Assembly (NCBI RefSeq): GCF_033473495.1
Contig: NC_088936.1
Location: 558,001 to 622,000, forward strand
DNA from: Cercospora beticola
Taxonomy: Eukaryota > Ascomycota > Dothideomycetes > Mycosphaerellales > Mycosphaerellaceae
DNA length: 64,000 nt
Reading direction: 5' to 3'
Every line of letters begins with the position of its first letter. The first letter of the stretch is position 1. Positions 34,108 through 44,366 of the stretch are shown here, piece by piece. The notes beneath the pieces were generated by a model, which did not search any database, was not told the origin of the DNA, and worked only from the letters and a program-made list of their open reading frames with translations. The position numbers and the translations under genes were made by a program.

Positions 34108-35604
34108 ATGTCGCAGCACCACCAGCTTCACCCTCTCACCACCATATCGCACCAGTCATCTCGCAATAGCAGCGTGCACAGTGCGTTCCGCCGGCGCAGC
34201 GAGCAGCACCTCCGCCCCGACGATGCCTTCTACCACTCTCCTCCGAGGAACAACTCCTCGTCCTTGCTCCGCACCGATACCATAACATCGCGCATGTCAC
34301 AATCGCAATTGCACAGTGGACAGCAGAGATCGAGTCGCGAGAAGCGTCGAGGTAGAAGCTCTTCGCGGAGACGTGCTGCTCTTACGCCGAAACCACCTTC
34401 GAACGGGCAATGGAAGAAGCTGTTGTGGGTGAAGCAGTCCTACCCCGACAACTACACGGACGAGGAGACATTCCTGGACCATCTTCAGATGAACCCCAAG
34501 CTGAGACCCTACGAATTCTGGCCGCTGGTGGCAGACAGCACGATCATCGTGCAACATGTCTGCTCCGTCCTGATCTTCGTTTGCTGCTTCGCCGCCATTT
34601 TCAGCGGCAGAGTCAAACCGGAAAGTGTAGTGGGCTGGGCGACTGGGTGTACTGTCATTGCATGGGGTTTTAGAGACAAGTGGCAGGGCCGGTCAAAGCA
34701 CAGTGACGAGGATGACGGTGAAGAGGGCAGTGCCGGTGGAATTGACGGGGACGATGAGAAGAGCTCGAGAGGAAGCGAAGAATATAGCGCGGACTATGGA
34801 AAGCCGTTCAAGGAGATCTCCGAGATACCCATCACTGCTGCAGTGCCAAGCAGGATTCACTCGAGAAATCCTTCGACGACCTCAATTGCGCTGAACGGTG
34901 GCATGTCCAGTTCTGCTTCGCCCAGCTCACCGACTAGCGATGCGCTACCCGCACCGCCGAGCATTCCATCATATATCCCGCCCTATAACAGCAGGAAAAC
35001 ATCGATGCTGTCTCCACGAATGCAAGAACGACTCACAACTGCGAAGTCTGCCATTCTCATCTACTGCTCGCTCCTCGGCCTGTCACCAATTCTCAAATCT
35101 CTCACACAGTCTACCTCGAGCGACTCAATCTGGGCACTCTCGTCGTGGCTTCTCATCCTCAATATCTTCACTTTCGATTACGGCGCTGGACCCGAGGCCA
35201 AATTTCCTGCGTCGCTCAGCACGAACGCCGCTCTCATGGCTTCCACAGTCCTTGCTTCCCGTCTTCCTAGCACGACTCACGTCTTTTCTCTCACACTCTT
35301 CAGCATCGAAGTCTTCGGCCTCTTTCCCGTCTTCCGCCGACATCTCCGTCACCACTCTTGGACGGGCCACGTCTGGCTGACAGTCTTCTTGGTCGTTCTC
35401 GCAAGTGGTGGCTTGGGCATGACGATATCTGGAGGAGGCTGGGGCTGGGGTGCGCTGGGTGTCGTGATGGGCACAGTTATCATGGGTCTTGGGATGGGAC
35501 TGACGAGTTGGTGGCTCATCGGGTTGCAGAGGTATAAGAATGAAATCTATGGACCCTGGGACCCGGCGAGGCCGATATTAGGTGGAAGAAGAGGTTGGTC
35601 GTGA
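34108..35604 (+). CDS. GPI2: GPI-GlcNAc transferase subunit Gpi2 (PIG-C)
   Basis: Single exon, 498 aa from ATG 34108. Gpi2/PIG-C is a membrane subunit of the ER complex that starts GPI-anchor synthesis by moving GlcNAc to phosphatidylinositol. Family hallmarks: WKKLLWVKQSYPDNYTDEETF before the first helix, LIYCSLLGLSPILKSLTQSTSSD, and the hydrophobic C-terminal half (helices around WALSSWLLILNIFTFDYGA, AALMASTVLASRLPSTTHVFSL, VWLTVFLVVLASGGLGM, ALGVVMGTVIMGLGMG), ending in the conserved RYKNEIYGPWDPA. A Ser-rich N-terminal extension (about 80 residues) and an acidic/Ser-rich loop between helices 2 and 3 make it longer than yeast Gpi2 (about 280 aa), as usual in filamentous fungi. The open frame extends upstream to 33955 but ATG 34108 is the sensible start. 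Confidence 0.92.
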   Translation: MSQHHQLHPLTTISHQSSRNSSVHSAFRRRSEQHLRPDDAFYHSPPRNNSSSLLRTDTITSRMSQSQLHSGQQRSSREKRRGRSSSRRRAALTPKPPSNGQWKKLLWVKQSYPDNYTDEETFLDHLQMNPKLRPYEFWPLVADSTIIVQHVCSVLIFVCCFAAIFSGRVKPESVVGWATGCTVIAWGFRDKWQGRSKHSDEDDGEEGSAGGIDGDDEKSSRGSEEYSADYGKPFKEISEIPITAAVPSRIHSRNPSTTSIALNGGMSSSASPSSPTSDALPAPPSIPSYIPPYNSRKTSMLSPRMQERLTTAKSAILIYCSLLGLSPILKSLTQSTSSDSIWALSSWLLILNIFTFDYGAGPEAKFPASLSTNAALMASTVLASRLPSTTHVFSLTLFSIEVFGLFPVFRRHLRHHSWTGHVWLTVFLVVLASGGLGMTISGGGWGWGALGVVMGTVIMGLGMGLTSWWLIGLQRYKNEIYGPWDPARPILGGRRGWS

Positions 35605-35819
35605 TCTGTAGAGAGAATCATGATACCCCTGAATTAACGGAATGGAATGCTTGATACTTCATGATTCTACGATCGCCGACTGCAGTGCTGTCGGTCTCGT
35701 GCTGCGAGCGAACTGGATCATATCCCGGCGCTTACCCAAATGAAAGCTGCACTCAGTAAAGGGGCCATACAATAGATCACAGGAACGCAATAGTCCCAAA
35801 GATGCGCGTCGATGGGCAA

Positions 35820-35967
35820 AACAATCGCCCTCGACACACTGTTTGCAACAGCGTGCAACACATCTCATGCTTTGCAACCATGGTAGACGAAGAAGACTGT
35901 TGCTTGGCTCAGCATCGACCCGCACCGACGACTCACGAGTCGTACCGCTAGACCAAGGACGATCGTT
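35820..35967 (-). repeat. Structured repeat, reverse copy R2
   Basis: On the minus strand the 5' arm AACGATCGTCC (35967-35957) pairs with the 3' arm GGGCGATTGTT (35830-35820) using G-U pairs. An inner hairpin, arms ACGACTC and GAGTCGT, lies at 35943-35928. TTGGTCTAGCGGTA after the 5' arm fits a Pol III A-box, and GGGTCGATGCT about 45 nt later is B-box-like. Confidence 0.6.
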
Positions 35968-36092
35968 GAATGTTGCGGCTACAAGCCAGTATACATTGGT
36001 CGTATCGATCTGGCAGTCTCAAAAAACGAATAATAGGCAACGACGGTCTTGAACGGCAAAGGGTTTGCTTGGAGAATGAGTACTGGGGGCAA

Positions 36093-36242
36093 AACAATCG
36101 TCCTTCGCCTTCCGGCAACACTGACGCATGCACACCAGATCGACTTCTTGGTCTCAAAGTCGGCGTACGCGTACTGGACTTTGCTCTCAGCACCAGGTAT
36201 ACCAGCGACTTACGGAGTCTACCACTCACTAAGGACGACGTT
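36093..36242 (-). repeat. Structured repeat, reverse copy R1
   Basis: Minus-strand 5' arm at 36242-36229 (AACGTCGTCCTTAG) and 3' arm at 36106-36093 (GAAGGACGATTGTT) pair over TCGTCCTT/AAGGACGA. Inner AAGTCGC followed by the self-complementary GGTATACC. TTTTGCCCCC follows the 3' arm as in other copies. Confidence 0.58.
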
Positions 36243-36368
36243 GGAAATTGGTGGTAGTAGCAAATATATGAGAGTTGAGATGGTCGGCAGACTTGAGAGA
36301 AAAGGATAACAAAAATTATAGGCTAGGCGATAAAAGGTGTTGCGTGGAATTAAAAAGGGAAAGAGCAA

Positions 36369-36517
36369 AACAATCATCCGTGGCTTCGTGTGCACCGGGA
36401 TTTCGACTTCCGTCGGGACTGTTCGCTTGATCCTGTGGGAGCGACGTCTTGAGCAATCGACTCAGCGCCAAATTCTAGGCGATTTGTGAGCTTACCACTG
36501 GGCCATGTATGATGGTT
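36369..36517 (-). repeat. Structured repeat, reverse copy R3
   Basis: Minus-strand 5' arm at 36517-36503 (AACCATCATACATGG) and 3' arm at 36383-36369 (CCACGGATGATTGTT). Compared with R1 the arm core is ATCAT/ATGAT in place of TCGTC/GACGA, a paired change. Length 149 nt. Confidence 0.55.
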
Positions 36518-36706
36518 GTGGGACCAGATTTGTGTGAGCAAGTGAAGGCTGAGTGAACGTCAGGAGATGATTGAGTCAGCGCAGCACGCGTGATGGTGTG
36601 CTACTTCCGCCTTGCAGCTTTGCATGCTAGGTCCTATGTTCCCTGCAATAATCGGCCATTGAAACGAGGGAATATGCTGCGGGATTGGACTATCATCATC
36701 GTACAC

Positions 36707-39170
36707 CTAGATGATTCGGATGACAACACGCTCTGCATCGAGTGGCAAGAAGTCGGGAAGTCTTGTAAAGATCCCAACCCTTTGGCAAGTCGCCGCTTTC
36801 TCTCTGGACTCCCGCAGTATCAGTCCACTGAGTCTGTAAGACTCATTCCCAATCGCTTCATCTCTGAATATCGGCAGGAGATATATATTATCTTGACAGG
36901 TCTCAGGCGTGTCAAATGCCAAGAGACAATCGGGCTCGCTGTACTCTGGGTTGGATTGGGTCATGTTTTGATCATGAATCTCTCCAAGTCTTTGAGTGTG
37001 TAGCGGGAAAAGAGCTTTGAGATCCTCGTGTCTTAGTCGATAAATCCGTGTTCGATCTTCATTCTCGATCAAGGGGTTGGGGTACCTGGAAGTCCGCCGA
37101 CTAGGACCGCTGTGAGCATTCGAAAGAGCATCGAAGGTGAGAACGCCGTGTTCAAGCAGGATGATGGGCGCCTCAATGTCGAGCGAGCCGTCTTTGACTT
37201 GTCCAAATGGATTGTGGCCATCGATTTTAACTTGAACATCGAGCAAGGCTGCCACTGGCTCCGACGTAGCGCTCGGGTCCTCCCAGTGAATGGGTCCATC
37301 GCACGATACCCATGACCAAGAAGGCGCCTGGTATCCAAATGCCTGCATGGCTCCTCTACTTGTCATTGGAGGATGCCAAAGTAAGGTCTCCAAGATGTCC
37401 TCACGCCAGTGACCCGCGAAGTAATGGTTCTGGGGTGGGGAGTTCCCATAATGTTTCGCCAAATGTATCGCTGCCAGACCCGAAAGTGCAGGAAGCCGGT
37501 CTGTGGATTTTGTTAAACGGCAAGGCGTATAATCTTGCACAATCTGAGTCCAAGATGAAGATCTGCTCCCTCCCCATGACACCATCCAGTCTTCGTTCTC
37601 AGCTCGCTCGTGTTTTCTGCAGCTCCAGTACATTTGTTTGCCCCCGAAGAGTACACTCCTGCGGGAGAGGATACGCTGCGAGATCAAGTCAGCAAGACTT
37701 CTATTCATATTTCCGCTACGTATCTTGAGATACGCCCTCACCTCCTGGAAAGCCCAGCCGCGCTTCGTTAAAGGTTCTCGCTCGAGTACATCGTCCAGTG
37801 ACCGACTTCTCGAAGCTTCGTCAAACAGGAATATTGGTTTTCGGCCACCGTCAGTCTGTACTGATCCACAAAAAACGCCCAAGTGGCTGGTTGCACGTCC
37901 CTTGAGGAAGCCATCATGGACACTGGTCGATCTCGATGCCATCAACGTTAGATGTGCGTTTTCATAGATGGTACTCATCATCGCGCTCTGTTCTTGCCAG
38001 TCCCTGTTTGCATGCTCGTCTTCGCCTTGAAAGATACCTGTGCAAGCACATTTTGTCAGCTATTAAGAAGGCATATAATTAGCGAGTGATGTCGTACATA
38101 ATGCATCGATCCAGAGGTAGCGTATACCCAACGCACGCGTAAGCTGAATCGCGTCTTGCGTAGTCTGCGGTAGTACATCGACCTTGACTCCACGAAGCAA
38201 ATCTGAGTACGTGGATTGATTCAGTGTGTACTGGCCCGCAGTTCCCCAACAGTAGCTGAGCGCAACGTATTGCGCAGTGTTCGTGACGTCTTCATCAACT
38301 TCTGCAGCCCTGCCCGATGGCCTTTGAAAGACATGATTAGCGCTTTCGATGAGGTGGACTACGTCGCCGGCTTGTGCCATCTCTAACAGCCTGGTCGGCA
38401 ACTGCAAACTGCTTTTCTCCGAGCAAATGTGACATTCGGTACGGCAGAGCTCAAGCCATTGCTGTATACGATCAGATATTTGGTCGATACCAGGACTGTG
38501 CTCAACAAGCCTCTTGAGCGGCTGGGTGTCACTGTATGCCACGTCCTTGAGCGGAACTCAATCGTCAACTAGATGTAAAGGCGGGTCAGACTGGACATCT
38601 TATCTCATGGCAATACATACAGTGGCCTGCACTCAAGTTGGCCCATGTCCTTTGTAAATCGTGATCAGTCATTGCAATCACTTGTTTCTTTTCCGGATCG
38701 AACACGATGGTCAATGGCGTGTCCAAGAAAAGACTTTGCATCTGCCTGTGTCGAACGAAACAATCTTGGATGAGTTTGCAACAACCACAGTGTAGACTAT
38801 TGCTGGCCAGTCTCCCAAATGTTGTCTTCACGTATCCTTCTGGCGAAGCTAAGAAATCCGCTGCATAAGGGTTGGATCGGGTCATGCGATTAGTGTTGAA
38901 CAGTCGGCCAATGTCCAGGGCCTGACAGTCTGCACATAGTGCAGCGTCGAGCTGTCTAACAGTCTCGTCATCGAAGTTGCTTGCTAGAAGTGGCTGCTTA
39001 TTGTACGTGATTGCAGCAGAAATGGCTGACCGGCTTGTGAGAGCTGCAGATTGGGCAGCAGGATCAGACAAGTCAGACTGATTGCCCTGTTTCGATTTTG
39101 ACGACTCGTTGCGATGGTGCAGCCTGTCTTTGATTCGTGACCTCAGCTGGGCAATGTTGAAAGGTGGCAT
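36707..39170 (-). CDS. HET-domain (heterokaryon incompatibility) protein
   Basis: Three exons: 39170-38621, 38556-38098 and 38037-36707, introns 38620-38557 (GTATGT...ATTGAG) and 38097-38038 (GTACGA...GCACAG). Product 779 aa. HET-domain proteins trigger programmed cell death when incompatible hyphae fuse; the domain is related to TIR-type death effectors. The N-terminal region has paired Cys motifs (CADCQAL, HCGCCKL), common before HET domains. The HET domain runs from about residue 260: [51 protein letters not shown], and GWAFQEV. The C-terminal 300 residues are family-typical but without a named domain (no NACHT or WD repeats). The first intron acceptor was chosen because the earlier TCTAG leaves a stop in frame. 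Start ATG 39170; an upstream in-frame ATG at 39278 is possible. Confidence 0.85.
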
Positions 39171-39631
39171 AGCGATGCGCCTGCGTGTGGTCAAGACGAT
39201 GATGGGCTGAGCCGAGCGATCGAAGTGGATGTGACGATTGTGGCTTCCAGCTTGCCAAGTTAGGCGCATCTGCTGCATCCACCTTCTGGCGCTTCACTTG
39301 CATACGATCGTACATCATTGCGTGTCTCCACGAAAATATTCAAGTCGCCTAGGTGCATGCAGTCAAAGCGCACCGCTCTTTCTTCCCGTCTGATACTCTT
39401 CTGCGAGAAGTCGCCGCCGTTCGGCTCATGCTTTGTCCTGGATCCCAAATGGTAGATGCCCATGAATGTCATGGTTTCACGGGAGATATAGTGACTGAAA
39501 TGTTGATTAAGGAACGTACTACGGAGGTACGAGAATCTACGCAAGGTACGAGAGTAAATGCCAAGAACAGATGACTGCCTGAGGCACCACTGTTCGTCAA
39601 GTCATTTTCGCCACAATCTCGATCGACCACT
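39171..39631. other. Intergenic, promoter of HET gene
   Basis: Short open frames only. Nothing recognised apart from the expected promoter of the HET gene on the left and the 3' flank of the cupin gene on the right. Confidence 0.5.
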
Positions 39632-40171
39632 TCAAGAGTCTTGCTCTCCTCCAGTACCATCATCCGCAACGAAATCATACTTCGCCCTCGGACTCTGCGC
39701 AATGAAGAACACGAACTCCTCCTTTTCACTCTTGTTCACAACACGATGGACGTCTTCTGGCCCCACGGCCAAGAAACTTCCCGGCTTCATCTCAAAATCC
39801 TGCTTTACGCCATCTTTGGTCCTCGTTTCGATTACTGCTTCGCCAGAAAGCGGCATGAAGTAGTCCCAGACGTGCGAGTGTTTGTGGATGGGAACTTCGC
39901 CGCCGTTGGGAGCGAGTCTGATGACGGTGAATTTCACTTCTCCGGAAGAGTGGATCAAGGTAGGATGCCAGCCACCTGGCTTTGAGGAGACACGAGGGAC
40001 TGAGAGGAGGGAGGGCACGAAGTCTGGTTTGGTCGCGTTGGTGATGGGTCGCGACCGCTGGTGAAGAAGAGTCGTGGCAAGTGACAATGTGTTCCTGTCG
40101 GCATTGCGGGTCGTTCGACTGAGCATCAGAGCCGTAGCTCTGACCCAAAGTCCCCTTGAAAGCTGCTGCAT
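39632..40171 (-). CDS. Single-domain cupin protein
   Basis: Single exon, 179 aa from ATG 40171. The first 35 residues are basic and Ser/Arg-rich without acidic residues (RGLWVRATALMLSRTTRN), compatible with a mitochondrial presequence (inference). A cupin_2 barrel follows: motif 1 around EVPIHKHSHVWDYFMPLSGEAV (H-x-H and a later acidic or aromatic position) and motif 2 PGSFLAVGPEDVHRVVNKS with the third His. These three His usually hold a metal. Many such proteins are of unknown substrate, ranging from dioxygenases to isomerases. An upstream in-frame ATG at 40252 would add residues with no presequence character. Confidence 0.75.
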   Translation of the reverse strand: MQQLSRGLWVRATALMLSRTTRNADRNTLSLATTLLHQRSRPITNATKPDFVPSLLSVPRVSSKPGGWHPTLIHSSGEVKFTVIRLAPNGGEVPIHKHSHVWDYFMPLSGEAVIETRTKDGVKQDFEMKPGSFLAVGPEDVHRVVNKSEKEEFVFFIAQSPRAKYDFVADDGTGGEQDS

Positions 40172-40521
40172 GGTAAAGCCAATCGACAGATGCCAACTAG
40201 GTACCCGGTCCCGATCTTGCGCTACGCAGAAGTCGGTTTTCCACGGGACCAATTGATGAGAAACTTTGCACGCACTGATTACTCTGTGTGAATGCTATAT
40301 TCTTGAGAGAAGAATGTGAGTCAAGGCTACACGATGCACCAGTAGCTCAACCCATCGATCAATGTCGGTCAGCTTGAACATAAGCTTTTGTTCCTGGAGC
40401 TGAACCTGGACCCTCGATGGCAAAAGTTGGGCACACCTGCGTCGATCGTGTCTTGTCCAGTCGCAACGACATCTCCCACGTTGAAGAATTTCAACCATAC
40501 ATCTCTAGCTGTTCCGAAGCC

Positions 40522-41610
40522 ATGCCCGAGTGGATCAACCCAACCAAATTCCTCAATCGGCCGCCACGAGGGGAACTACCACTTGAGATTGAACTTCATT
40601 CCGCCAACTCCCAACTCTCCTCCCCTCTCTTCAGCAAGCTTTCCGGCGAATTGCGTTCCCTCATCTATTCTTTCGTCTTCCCACCTCAGACAGTTCATGT
40701 ACATTTAAAAGCATGTCGCGCCAATGACCGATGGACCAGAGCCCACATTTCCCAACAGGAGTGCTGGCCTCTTGACGGCGACGAAGACCCTACCGCAACA
40801 CCAGAAACATACGAAGCGCGAAGCTTCATGAAAACCACATCTCACGCTTGCTCGTTCCCGCATGATTGGGAAAGGCAATACGCTCTGAGCAATCACCCAG
40901 AAGCGATTCCGCAACAGTATCTCAATAAGAATGGGCGGCCATCTCTGTAAAGAGGACCTTGCCCAGAAGCTATCAGTCCACCTTTTGACCCGCACGGCCT
41001 TTGCCCGGTTGGTCCAGAGAAGCAGAAGGATATTGGCGAGTTCAAGTGTGAAAATGTCAGGCTTGAATTGAGCTTATTACACACTTGCCGAAGAATCTAC
41101 TTGGAGACGTGGTTCCTGCCTTTTGCCAACTTCACGTTCGAGTTCATGTCTCCGTATCCGGGTGTGCCCAAGGACTTTGCGACAGCTATGCTGTTTGAGC
41201 ATCAAGCCCGGGCGATCGAGAGAATACATCTTCCCAATCTGCAATACTGGTCTGATTATGGTGGCGTTGAGGGAGTGTTTCATCATCTTCCAGGATTGAA
41301 GCATTTGCGAGTCACATTTGAGCACGGAGACGGTTTAGAAGGGTGTAGGGAGGATTGGGAGAAGGTGTGCAAGCCCGCGAATTTGCGGAGTGTGGAGGTC
41401 GTTGTAGGTAATGATTATAATCCGCCACCAACTACTACAAGGTTAGTGAGAAGAAAGAGAGCGGTGGCAGCAGAGAGGATCCTTCTGGGGGAACAAGCTT
41501 GGCAGAGAAGACAACTCGTCGATGCCGGAAAAGAGCAAGGAGACTGTTTTGCACTCGAGCGAAACGTCCTGATTGCACCAAAAGACAGGAGCAAATATTG
41601 GACAGTTTGA
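40522..41610 (+). CDS. Unknown fungal protein with stop-containing intron
   Basis: Model: exons 40522-40916 and 40977-41610, 342 aa. The two halves are in the same frame but separated by TAA at 40948-40950. Removing 40917-40976 (GTATCT...TATCAG, 60 nt) restores an open frame and drops the stop. The donor GTATCT is weak and the intron length is a multiple of three, so a nonsense mutation is the alternative. The first half has SPLFSKLSGELRSLIYSFVFP, the second LLHTCRRIYLETWFLPFANFTFEF and HLRVTFEHGD, the layout of fungal unknown proteins of the LxELRxxIYxxV type. An in-frame ATG at 40417 lies upstream; 40522 was preferred but the choice is uncertain. Confidence 0.6.
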
Positions 41611-41855
41611 GGAGTCCATGATGCTTTGCCGGTGATTTCTGGAACATGTTCCCGATTCCTGCATCTCAAGCGAGCTATGGGGTGAGAACCTGTCGCAGTG
41701 GCTGAGTGAATATACACTGTCTCATCTGCGACGGACCGACAGTAGCCTGAGACCTATTCACCGTTCACTAGCAGCGGCGATATATCTACTGGCATGCGCA
41801 ACTAAGTGAGAGCACAACCTAAGATCACGAAAGCGACTTCCTCGATGGTCTGTAA

Positions 41856-42359
41856 TTCGCAGTCGCACTGTCCGCGGGCAGATGCCAATCCGGGCAGGAG
41901 GCAGGCAGCTCAGCGCATCGACAGGACTTGGGTGCCGGTAACAGGATTCAGTGGAAGTCTGCAGATTTCAATGTATGTCCCAACCAACACTACACGGCAG
42001 AAGCTCGCACAGGCGACGCCGCTTCATCAAACACCAGCCAGCAGCAGAGCAACCAAAATCGAGAAGATGTCGACTTGCCCAGCGAAGAACGAACGCCGCA
42101 ACTGCACAACGACAACAGTTTCCTCTCGGCGCGCGATACTGCTGCAGAATCTCACAAGCCCAAATCTTCCGAAAGCAACCAGAAAATTCCTGCACAAACC
42201 ACGAGGGAATTCATCGATCTCACCGGTACGCAAGCCACCACTACCCGCATTACTGAAGATGAATGGAGAAAGAGAATCGGACTGCCTGCAATCAAGAGGA
42301 CGGAGGTGGACTTGACCAAGGAGAGTGACAAGCATGACCCGTCGAACAAAGCTCGATGA
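41856..42359 (+). CDS. Coding-like segment with SUMO-interaction-like motifs
   Basis: Open frame with no ATG of its own, so a 5' exon must be missing or the frame is chance. The last 120 residues are hydrophilic with REFIDLTG and TEVDLTKESD, both of the V/I-D-L-T type that binds SUMO, and WRKRIGLPAIKR between them. No splice donor with a good acceptor could be found to connect a start such as ATG 41845. The protein would be small and disordered. Weak evidence overall. Confidence 0.3.
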   Translation, partial: FAVALSAGRCQSGQEAGSSAHRQDLGAGNRIQWKSADFNVCPNQHYTAEARTGDAASSNTSQQQSNQNREDVDLPSEERTPQLHNDNSFLSARDTAAESHKPKSSESNQKIPAQTTREFIDLTGTQATTTRITEDEWRKRIGLPAIKRTEVDLTKESDKHDPSNKAR

Positions 42360-42941
42360 AGATACACTTCTTTTGTTGGCGAGGTGATATGACGGGACAT
42401 TGGAAGAGCTTTTGAGCTGGAAAGAGATGATGGAGGAAAGGGCACGATGACAACTCTGCGTTCAAGCCGTGGGCGCCTGGCGCAAAACCATTGATTCTTC
42501 TCATCGACCTCGGTATTGTACAGTCATCGCAGTTGAATACTGTTCGGAGGAAATCGTAGCTTCTTTCATGAGAGTCATAGAATTTTGAGTCTATCGTTCT
42601 GGAGATCGAGAATGGAAGTTATCAATGGGAGGAGGCAGGCAAAGGATTGGAATGAATAAGAAAACACATGTTGCCTGTAGGCGTAAGCAGCATCTCAAAC
42701 GACCCCAACACAGACCCACTGTTCCTGCCACCTCTAACAAGGTTTCCTCAGAAGTAGGCAGGCATGCCTTCCGATTCGCCCGACATGCATACAGCTCGGG
42801 AACATTGCACCTGCCTCAAACAACAACCCAGAAGCAACGACAACATCTCCTCAACTTCAGTGTCATCTCAACTTCGTTCTTGAACACACCACCTCAATCC
42901 AACCCAATCCCGCAACCGAACGTACATCAAGCCTCACCATC
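42360..42941. other. Intergenic, promoter of the reductase gene
   Basis: No gene recognised. The part 42800-42940 is pyrimidine-rich (CAACCCAGAAGCAACGACAAC then CACCACCTCAATCC), as expected of a leader. Confidence 0.5.
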
Positions 42942-44245
42942 ATGTACCCCGCCTCGCCCCGCACCAACGCTGAAAGCTGGGGTGACGTCTTCGCAGCCAA
43001 CAAGAATGTCGCCGCCTGGGCATTGAAGCCAAACACCAGACCTCTTACAGTCTCATCAGCTCCATATACCAAGCCGCCGAAGGATCATGTTGTCATCAAA
43101 GTCTTTGATGTGGCGATCAACCCTATCGACTGGATTCTGCAAGATGATGACATCTTCAAATTGAAATATCCTACAGTCTTTGGAAGTGATGCTGCGGGAG
43201 AAGTTGTGGAAGTCGGAGAGGGAGTTGATGATTTGAGATTGGGTCAGAGGGTGATTGCGTAAGTTCTATCACATCCGGTTGATGAGTTCTCGATGAAGTG
43301 GCTACATGTGTTTGCGAGTCAATGCCAACGGACCAGCTCTCTCGCCTCCTATCTACGAAAAGTCCAATCACAAATCCTCTCACTAACATCTGCAAACAAC
43401 AGCCACTGCGTGCGCTCAGACTCCGCCGACCTCCCCATAGGCTCAACTGGTGCCTTCCAAAAATTCGTCGTCGTCCAACGACAAGCCCTCTGTCCGCTCC
43501 CAAGCGACATCTTCTCCTCTGTGGGCGTTGTCCTCCCCCTCGGAATCTCCACCGCATCCGCCGGCCTCTATCAAAAAGATTTCCTCCAATTGCCACTTCC
43601 ATCAAAAGACCCCAAACCCCTCGACCGCGTCCTCCTCATTTGGGGCGGAAGTTCTTCCGTGGGATGCTGCGCCATTCAGTTGGCTATTGCTTCCGGTGCC
43701 ACAGTAATTACGACCTGTAGCCCAAAGAACTTCGACTACGTGAAGAAATTGGGTGCCGCAGAAGCGTTCGACTATCGGGCCAAGGATGTCGAGGATCAGG
43801 TTGTAAAGTGGTTAGATGGGAAGACGGTTCTGGGAGCTTACCATGCTGTGGGCGCTGATGGAGCTGTACAGGCTTGTGCGAGAATCGTGGATCGGAGTAA
43901 GGGAAAGGCGATTGTCGTTTCTGTGAGAGGTATCCCGGATGATGAGAAGATCCCGAAAAGCGTGAGGATGAGGCAGAGTGAGTTTCCTTTTACTTGCTTT
44001 TCGGCTCTTCGATCGAGACTAGTACTAACAGTGACTTTCTAGTATCCGCATCGAACATCTTCACGAACGAAGTCGGGCCGTTCATCTGGAAGGAATTATT
44101 GCCTGCGGCTCTCAAGTCGAAACAAATAGTTCCTGCTCCCGAGCCACAAATTGTGGGCGAAGAGTTGCGCTCCGTGCAACTCGGCCTTGACACGCAGAAG
44201 AAAGGCGTCAGCGCGAAGAAGGTCGTGGTCTCTTACATCTCGTGA
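42942..44245 (+). CDS. Zinc-type alcohol dehydrogenase-like reductase (CipB/ToxD-like)
   Basis: Three exons: 42942-43258, 43403-43977 and 44043-44245, introns 43259-43402 (GTAAGT...AACAG) and 43978-44042 (GTGAGT...TTCTAG). Product 364 aa. Medium-chain dehydrogenase/reductase: GroES-like N-terminal half (KPPKDHVVIKVFDVAINPIDW, VFGSDAAGEVVEVGEG, LGQRVIA) and a Rossmann half with VLLIWGGSSSVGCCAIQLA near residue 170. The Cys and His zinc ligands of true alcohol dehydrogenases are not present, as in the fungal enoyl-reductase-like CipB/ToxD branch. Reaction and substrate cannot be assigned; NADPH-dependent reduction of an activated double bond is typical of relatives. The C-terminal GVSAKKVVVSYIS is family-typical. 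Confidence 0.86.
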
Positions 44246-44366
44246 GCAGCCTGAAAGGAAGAGGGGAAAAGGACTCAAACGACGTACGAAATAATGACAT
44301 TAAAATCTCATATCCCTCATCAAAATTTCATCAAGCTCTTTTCTTTTCTTTTTTCGTAACGCATCA

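Larger units (their letters stand above)
35605..36706. other. Intergenic with three reverse copies of the structured repeat
   Basis: No protein gene. The three copies at 35820-35967, 36093-36242 and 36369-36517 are listed separately. The remainder holds the 3' ends of Gpi2 and the HET gene. Confidence 0.6.
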
